Origin: Colletotrichum lupini
Lineage: Eukaryota; Ascomycota; Sordariomycetes; Glomerellales; Glomerellaceae
Length of the DNA stretch: 64,000 bases
Direction of reading: 5' to 3'
Assembly (NCBI RefSeq): GCF_023278565.1
Contig: NC_064675.1
Location: 4,402,001 to 4,466,000, forward strand
Shown: piece after piece, positions 59,505 through 64,000 of the stretch
How the letters are laid out: each line of letters opens with the position of its first letter
Numbering within the stretch: the stretch's first letter is position 1
Translations under genes and position numbers: made by a program
The notes under the pieces: generated by a model
Seen by the model: the letters and a program-made list of their open reading frames with translations, nothing else
Told to the model about the DNA's origin: nothing
Database searches by the model: none

Positions 59505-61544
59505 GACTCTTGTGCCATAGCCAGGGTCAATATCTGTGTGTCGTTTTGAGTTACAGACGCACCGACATGTAAATGGGGGGAATAAGGTAGCAAACGACAA
59601 AGTGGAAAGGACGGGGATGAAAAGGGGAGAGGCTGCGCTGGGGCGATGTGTCTATCGCAGGTAGGGATGATGGTGATTTGGTACGGTAGGGTCCTCCGTG
59701 TCAATGGCTAAGCCGGCAGCGATGGTGAAGGACGGTTGTGCGGTCTGTAGGACAGGTGAAGTCGGAACAATGTTACGGATAGGTTAGTAGAGATGTAGGA
59801 AAAACCGCGGTCGGGTCGCTTCTGCTGCGCCGCACAGATGCAGTTTAGCGCGTTCTTGATGGGAGAGTACGTACTCGGCACTCGCTAAGGTGAGGTGTCG
59901 AAAAGTGCAGATTGTCGACCTGTCGCTGCAGGGGCTGCGTGCAAACACTGTGCTGTCAGGGGCTGTCAAAGCGAACAATGTACAGCTGAAAAGGGGGCTT
60001 TTTGGTGCTGAGGCCACAGTGTCGGGATCTCAGTAGCGTAAGGTATGGTACCTTATCTTGAGTTCCATTGACCCCCTTTTGGGCGAAATGCCCTGGGCCT
60101 AAATGGCGGCGGGGGACAAGTGCAGCGGGAAGCGGGGGACACTAACGTCGCCTCAATGGGGGTTTTGGGTCTGGAATTCTGGATTCAGCCTCTTAGGTGT
60201 CAGATGATTGGCTGGAACCGGGGACCTTGGCCTCTGCGTCGGAAACGCAACGCAACGCTGCGCAACGACACACGTTGCGGCTGGCGCATGTGCTCTCACT
60301 CTCACTCACTCTTTCTTTCCCATCTTTCTCTTGACGTACAGTAGTCTCCCACAAGCCGACGCTGTTTCCATGTAAAAGAAGCTTTTCTCAACTTGCTTCT
60401 TTATTGCAGCCTCATGAGACTGGGAGGTGACATCCTCTACCGCACCATCGGATCATCCTGCTCAACCTCACTCCAGGAGGTGAACTAGTCCAGCCATTCA
60501 AAGATCGCCAATCCCTGGAAGACGACATCTCATCTCACCAACCGTTCCATTGAGCCACATTTCAGACATCGACGTCTCCCCGGCATTCCAAATCGTTATC
60601 ATCGCCAGGTTGAGCAGCCAAGAGAAACAAACGAGCCCGCCAGGAACACAGGAACACACACGAACAGAGGGCACACTCGGAAGCTTGGCCATCCCGCCTT
60701 GCAGGGTCTCCCATCGCATTTCGGCATCTGCAAAACTCAACGTCCGCCTTCATCAAGTCCATCCCCGCAAACTTGCGGCTCTGTATCCGGGCCTCGAGTC
60801 GCCACACCACACTGCATCTGTGCTGAGTTGTGCCGCAGCTTGGTTTCAGCGTCGCATTTGTTTCCCTTCTTATCATCAATGACCACTCGTCCTATGAGAA
60901 CTCTGCAACCACTTCGATCCCAATCTTCTTGTCCGAGCAGTGTCACCAGTCGGGAAACTCGCCTTCCTTGAGACTAGCCCCCATTCATGCCTTTGCCCCC
61001 GTCTTTCCCTCGACTTCTCTGGCCGTCCGATCATCCCACAGCATCACACTCCTCCACCATTATTCGCTCCAGTCATCGCCCTCACTCACCCTCGCCATCC
61101 TTTAGTCTGATCCCAGTCTGCGGATCGCCCGTCCTTTCTTGCCGAGCATCACCCTGTTTCCTCAGAGCACGGGGTCGGCCCTCCTGCGTACCAGGCACTA
61201 CTAAGCACCTGCGAGGTTGATTCATTCGAGTCCCAGGTCCAATCACGCCACACTCACTGTAGGCCTCGAAAGAGACTCTGTACATACCAGAGGCTTATCG
61301 AGTACAACCAGAGGCTCATTTTTAGCCTTTGCTTCATGTTGGTCTGGGATCGGCGCTCGTAGCTCGTACCTCTGCGGGTTCCCGTCTCCCGCCTCACACA
61401 CACACACTCTCTCTCCTAACGCCATCCGCCTAGACACTTTAGACTCTCCCCCCTATATAGAAACCCACTGCCTCCTCCTGCTTTTGGACGTTTTGACCCT
61501 GTCGTCGATGATTGTGCTCCCACACTCCTGGGAATACTTTCAAC
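59505..61544. promoter_or_regulatory. Divergent promoter region, long pyrimidine-rich leader of the OPT gene
   Basis: A 2-kb gap between head-to-head genes. From about 60400 to 61540 the plus strand is strongly C/T-rich with CA/CT microsatellites (for example ACACACACACACTCTCTCTC near 61397), typical of a long 5' leader. Several short upstream ATG frames occur. A GGTACCTTA word lies at about 60046. No gene was accepted. Confidence 0.5.
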
Positions 61545-64000
61545 ATGCCCCAACCATCTAATGGCAAGTCGTCTGGTACGGCTTCAGGACCCATGATGGC
61601 GGACAACGATCGCGGGCTCGATACCAAAGCGGAGGTGGAGGTCAGTGGGCGCGAGATCAATCCCGCCGACTCTACCACCTCAAGATTCTCAGACCGTGAC
61701 CCGGTCGAGGACTTGAAAGAGAGGCTCTCGCAATGGGGTGAGTCAAGTGTCTATCACGGCTATGATGATGAAGATGAGCAAGGGTCCGAACATGAACTTC
61801 TCTTAGATCCGAATCTGCCCGAAGAGTACGAGACGAGAATTCGTAACGCGGCATCGACGCCAATCGAAGAGGTCGACGATGAGTTGGCTATGAAGAGGGA
61901 GGAGGAGGAGGACTCACCGTATCCCGAAGTACGCGCAGCCGTTCGCAACTACGACGAAGATATGCCCTGCAACACCATCCGAGCCTGGACTATCGGTCTC
62001 ATGTTGGTCACTGTTGGTGCCTCAATGAACACCTTGTTCTCACTACGACAGCCTTCCATCGGTCTTGGTCCTCTAATTGCGCAGATTATTGCATGGCCTA
62101 TCGGTCAGGGTTGGGCCAAGGTGATGCCTACGAAGCAGTTCAAGACCTTTGGCATCAAGTGGAGCTTGAACCCGGGACCGTTCAACATCAAGGAGCACTC
62201 CATCATTGTCGTGATGGCTGGTGTCTCCTTTTCGGTTGCATACGCTACCGACATTATCCTGGCCCAGCTGGTGTTTTACAAGCAAGACTTTGGCATCGTC
62301 TTTCAACTGCTTCTCACCATTTCCACTCAGTCCTTGGGTTACGGAATTGCCGGCATCATGCGAAAGTTCCTCGGTGCGTACTCGTCAAGAAATTTCAGAT
62401 TTAGGCTCGCTAACCTTACTATCAGTCTATCCGGCTGCTATGATCTGGCCCGGAAACTTGGTCTCCGTCACTTTGATGAATGCCATGTACGAGACGAATG
62501 ACAGACCCGATCCCACTTTCATTGGTGGCAGCATGCCTCGATACAAGTGGTTCGGTATCATTGTTCTTGGCTCATTCTGCTACTATTGGATCCCCGGCTT
62601 CCTCGCGCAATTCCTTAGTATCATGGCATTCGCCACCTGGATTGCCCCGAACAATGTTATCATCAACCAGCTATTTGGTGGAACGAGTGGTCTGTCACTT
62701 CTGCCGTTGACTCTCGACTGGACTCAGATTTCCGGATTCGTTGGCTCCCCGCTCATTCCCCCATGGCACGCCATTGCCAACACCCTCATCGGTGTTGTTA
62801 CCTTCTTCATCATCGGCTGCTCCGTCTTCCACTACAGCGGTGTGTGGTACGCTCAGTTCCTGCCCATGAGCGACTCGGGCACGTACGACAACACGGGTAA
62901 CCCGTACAACACGTCTCGCATCCTTACCCCTCAGCTTACACTGAACGAGGAGGCGTACAAGAACTATTCACCGCTGTTCATCAGCACCACGTTCGCCATG
63001 TCGTACGGTCTGTCATTCGCTGCCATCGCTTCTTTGATCGTCTACACCTATCTGCACAACGGGAAGCAGATTTGGGCCCAGTACAGGAACAGCAACAAGG
63101 AGCAGCCCGATATCCACATGAAGCTCATGAGGAAGTACAAGGAGGCGCCGACTTGGTGGTACATGGGCCTCTTCGTGATCGTAAGTAACTTTGCTGGATT
63201 TTGTGGTCCGTCATCATGCACTAACACGCGTGCAGATGCTTGGTCTAGGTTTCGTGACTGTTCTGTACTACCCGACCAACCTGACCTGGTGGGCCTTCCT
63301 TTTGGCGGTGGCTATTTCGTTCGGCTTCTCGCTGCCCATTGGCATTATTCAGGCTGTCACGAACAACCAGATTGGTCTGAATGTGTTGACGGAGTTCATC
63401 TACGGCTACATCCAACCCGGGCGACCTCTCGCACTCATGATGTGAGTTACACTGTGTTCTAATCGACTTTCATCGACTCGTTTTGTGCTGACAAGTTACA
63501 CAGCTTCAAGACTTTTGGCTACATCACCATGTCCCAGTCCCTCAGCTTCGTCTCTGACTTGAAGTTTGGCCACTACATGAAGATCCCGCCAAGAACCATG
63601 TTCATGTGCCAAGTCGTCGCAACCACCTTCTCCTGCTTCATCCAGATCGCCGTGCTCAACGCCGCGTTGAAGAACATCCCCGATGTCTGCACGCCGCACC
63701 AGGAGAACAAGTTCTCTTGCCCGGGCGGCCGCGTCTTCTTTGCCGGTACGTCGTCCCTATCCCCCAACCCACTCCCTCCCGTATCACAAAACTAACAGCC
63801 CCCGTCCACAGCATCCGTAATTTGGGGTCTCATCGGTCCCGCCCGCATGTTCTCCCCGGGCCAAGTCTACTCCGGCCTCTTCATCTTCTTCGGCCTCGGC
63901 GCCATCCTCCCCGTAATCTTCTACTTCGCCGCTCTCAAGTGGCCCAAGTCTCCCGTCAAGTACCTCATGGCGCCCCTCATCTTTGGCGGTGCCGGCGCCA
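61545..64000 (+). CDS. OPT-family oligopeptide transporter (3' end outside window)
   Basis: A proton-coupled importer of small peptides or peptide-like metal chelates in the plasma membrane (fungal Opt1 type). Exons are read at 61545-62373, 62426-63180, 63236-63441, 63504-63745 and 63812 to beyond 64000. More than 740 residues are visible and the C-terminus is missing. The first 140 residues are a cytosolic acidic tail (YDDEDEQGSEHELLLDPNLPEE). The membrane domain starts near 146. Both hallmark motifs of the peptide-transport subfamily are present: NPG (209-211 in WSLNPGPFNIKEH) and KIPPR (623-627 in FGHYMKIPPR). Many further hydrophobic segments are visible. Introns are 52-66 bp with GTGCGT, GTAAGT, GTGAGT and GTACGT donors. 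The ATG at 61545 was chosen; the frame upstream of it opens only with TTG. Substrate cannot be read from sequence. Confidence 0.95.

Overview
The window is nuclear DNA of a filamentous ascomycete (Pezizomycotina, most likely a Sordariomycete). Support comes from short introns of about 50-180 bp with GTRNGT donors, CTRAC-like branch sites and YAG acceptors, and strongly C-ending codons in several genes. The recognisable set is ordinary fungal housekeeping plus one AT-rich island stripped of CpA/TpG, the signature of repeat-induced point mutation (RIP). The species cannot be named from sequence alone.

Layout. 1-15.3 kb: CAF1/POP2 deadenylase (-), complex I subunit B12/NDUFB3 (+), an unrecognised coiled-coil protein (-), ribosome factor eIF6/TIF6 (-) and the nuclear RNA-surveillance protein NRDE2 (-). 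17.6-20.6 kb: a CLC-type Cl-/H+ exchanger with two CBS domains (+). 22.54-27.46 kb: a 4.92-kb RIP-degraded element bounded by perfect 33-bp terminal inverted repeats. 27.8-29.4 kb: mitochondrial GABA aminotransferase (+), starting only about 335 bp from the element. 30.1-31.2 kb: a small AT-hook protein (-). 36.6-39.5 kb: the H3K36 methyltransferase SET2 (+), after a 5.4-kb gene-free divergent interval. 40.7-41.9 kb: a BMT5-like 25S rRNA methyltransferase (-). 44.8-48.2 kb: a 1092-residue AT-hook/poly-Gln protein (+) whose TAG stop is followed in frame by a lysine-rich, histone-H1-like tail. 49.4-51.0 kb: SUMO E1 subunit AOS1 (-). 52.5-54.2 kb: an unrecognised protein with a possible split beta-sandwich (+). 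54.9-59.5 kb: dihydrofolate reductase (+), the bc1-assembly chaperone CBP3/UQCC1 (-) and mitochondrial beta-ketoacyl-ACP synthase (-). 61.5 kb to the end: an OPT oligopeptide transporter (+), cut by the window edge.

The genes do not form a pathway cluster. They are spread over both strands with long intergenic gaps, as in a gene-sparse filamentous fungus. Several serve RNA metabolism or ribosome assembly (CAF1, eIF6, NRDE2, BMT5), chromatin (SET2 and the AT-hook proteins) and mitochondria (B12, GABA-T, CBP3, KAS). The items most worth a second look are the inverted-repeat-bounded RIP element with unmutated ends, the TAG-plus-H1-like-tail arrangement, and a 9-mer (TACGGAGTA) that recurs in intergenic DNA. 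Exon boundaries were set by hand from splice signals and reading-frame continuity. I found no convincing tRNA, rRNA or CRISPR array.
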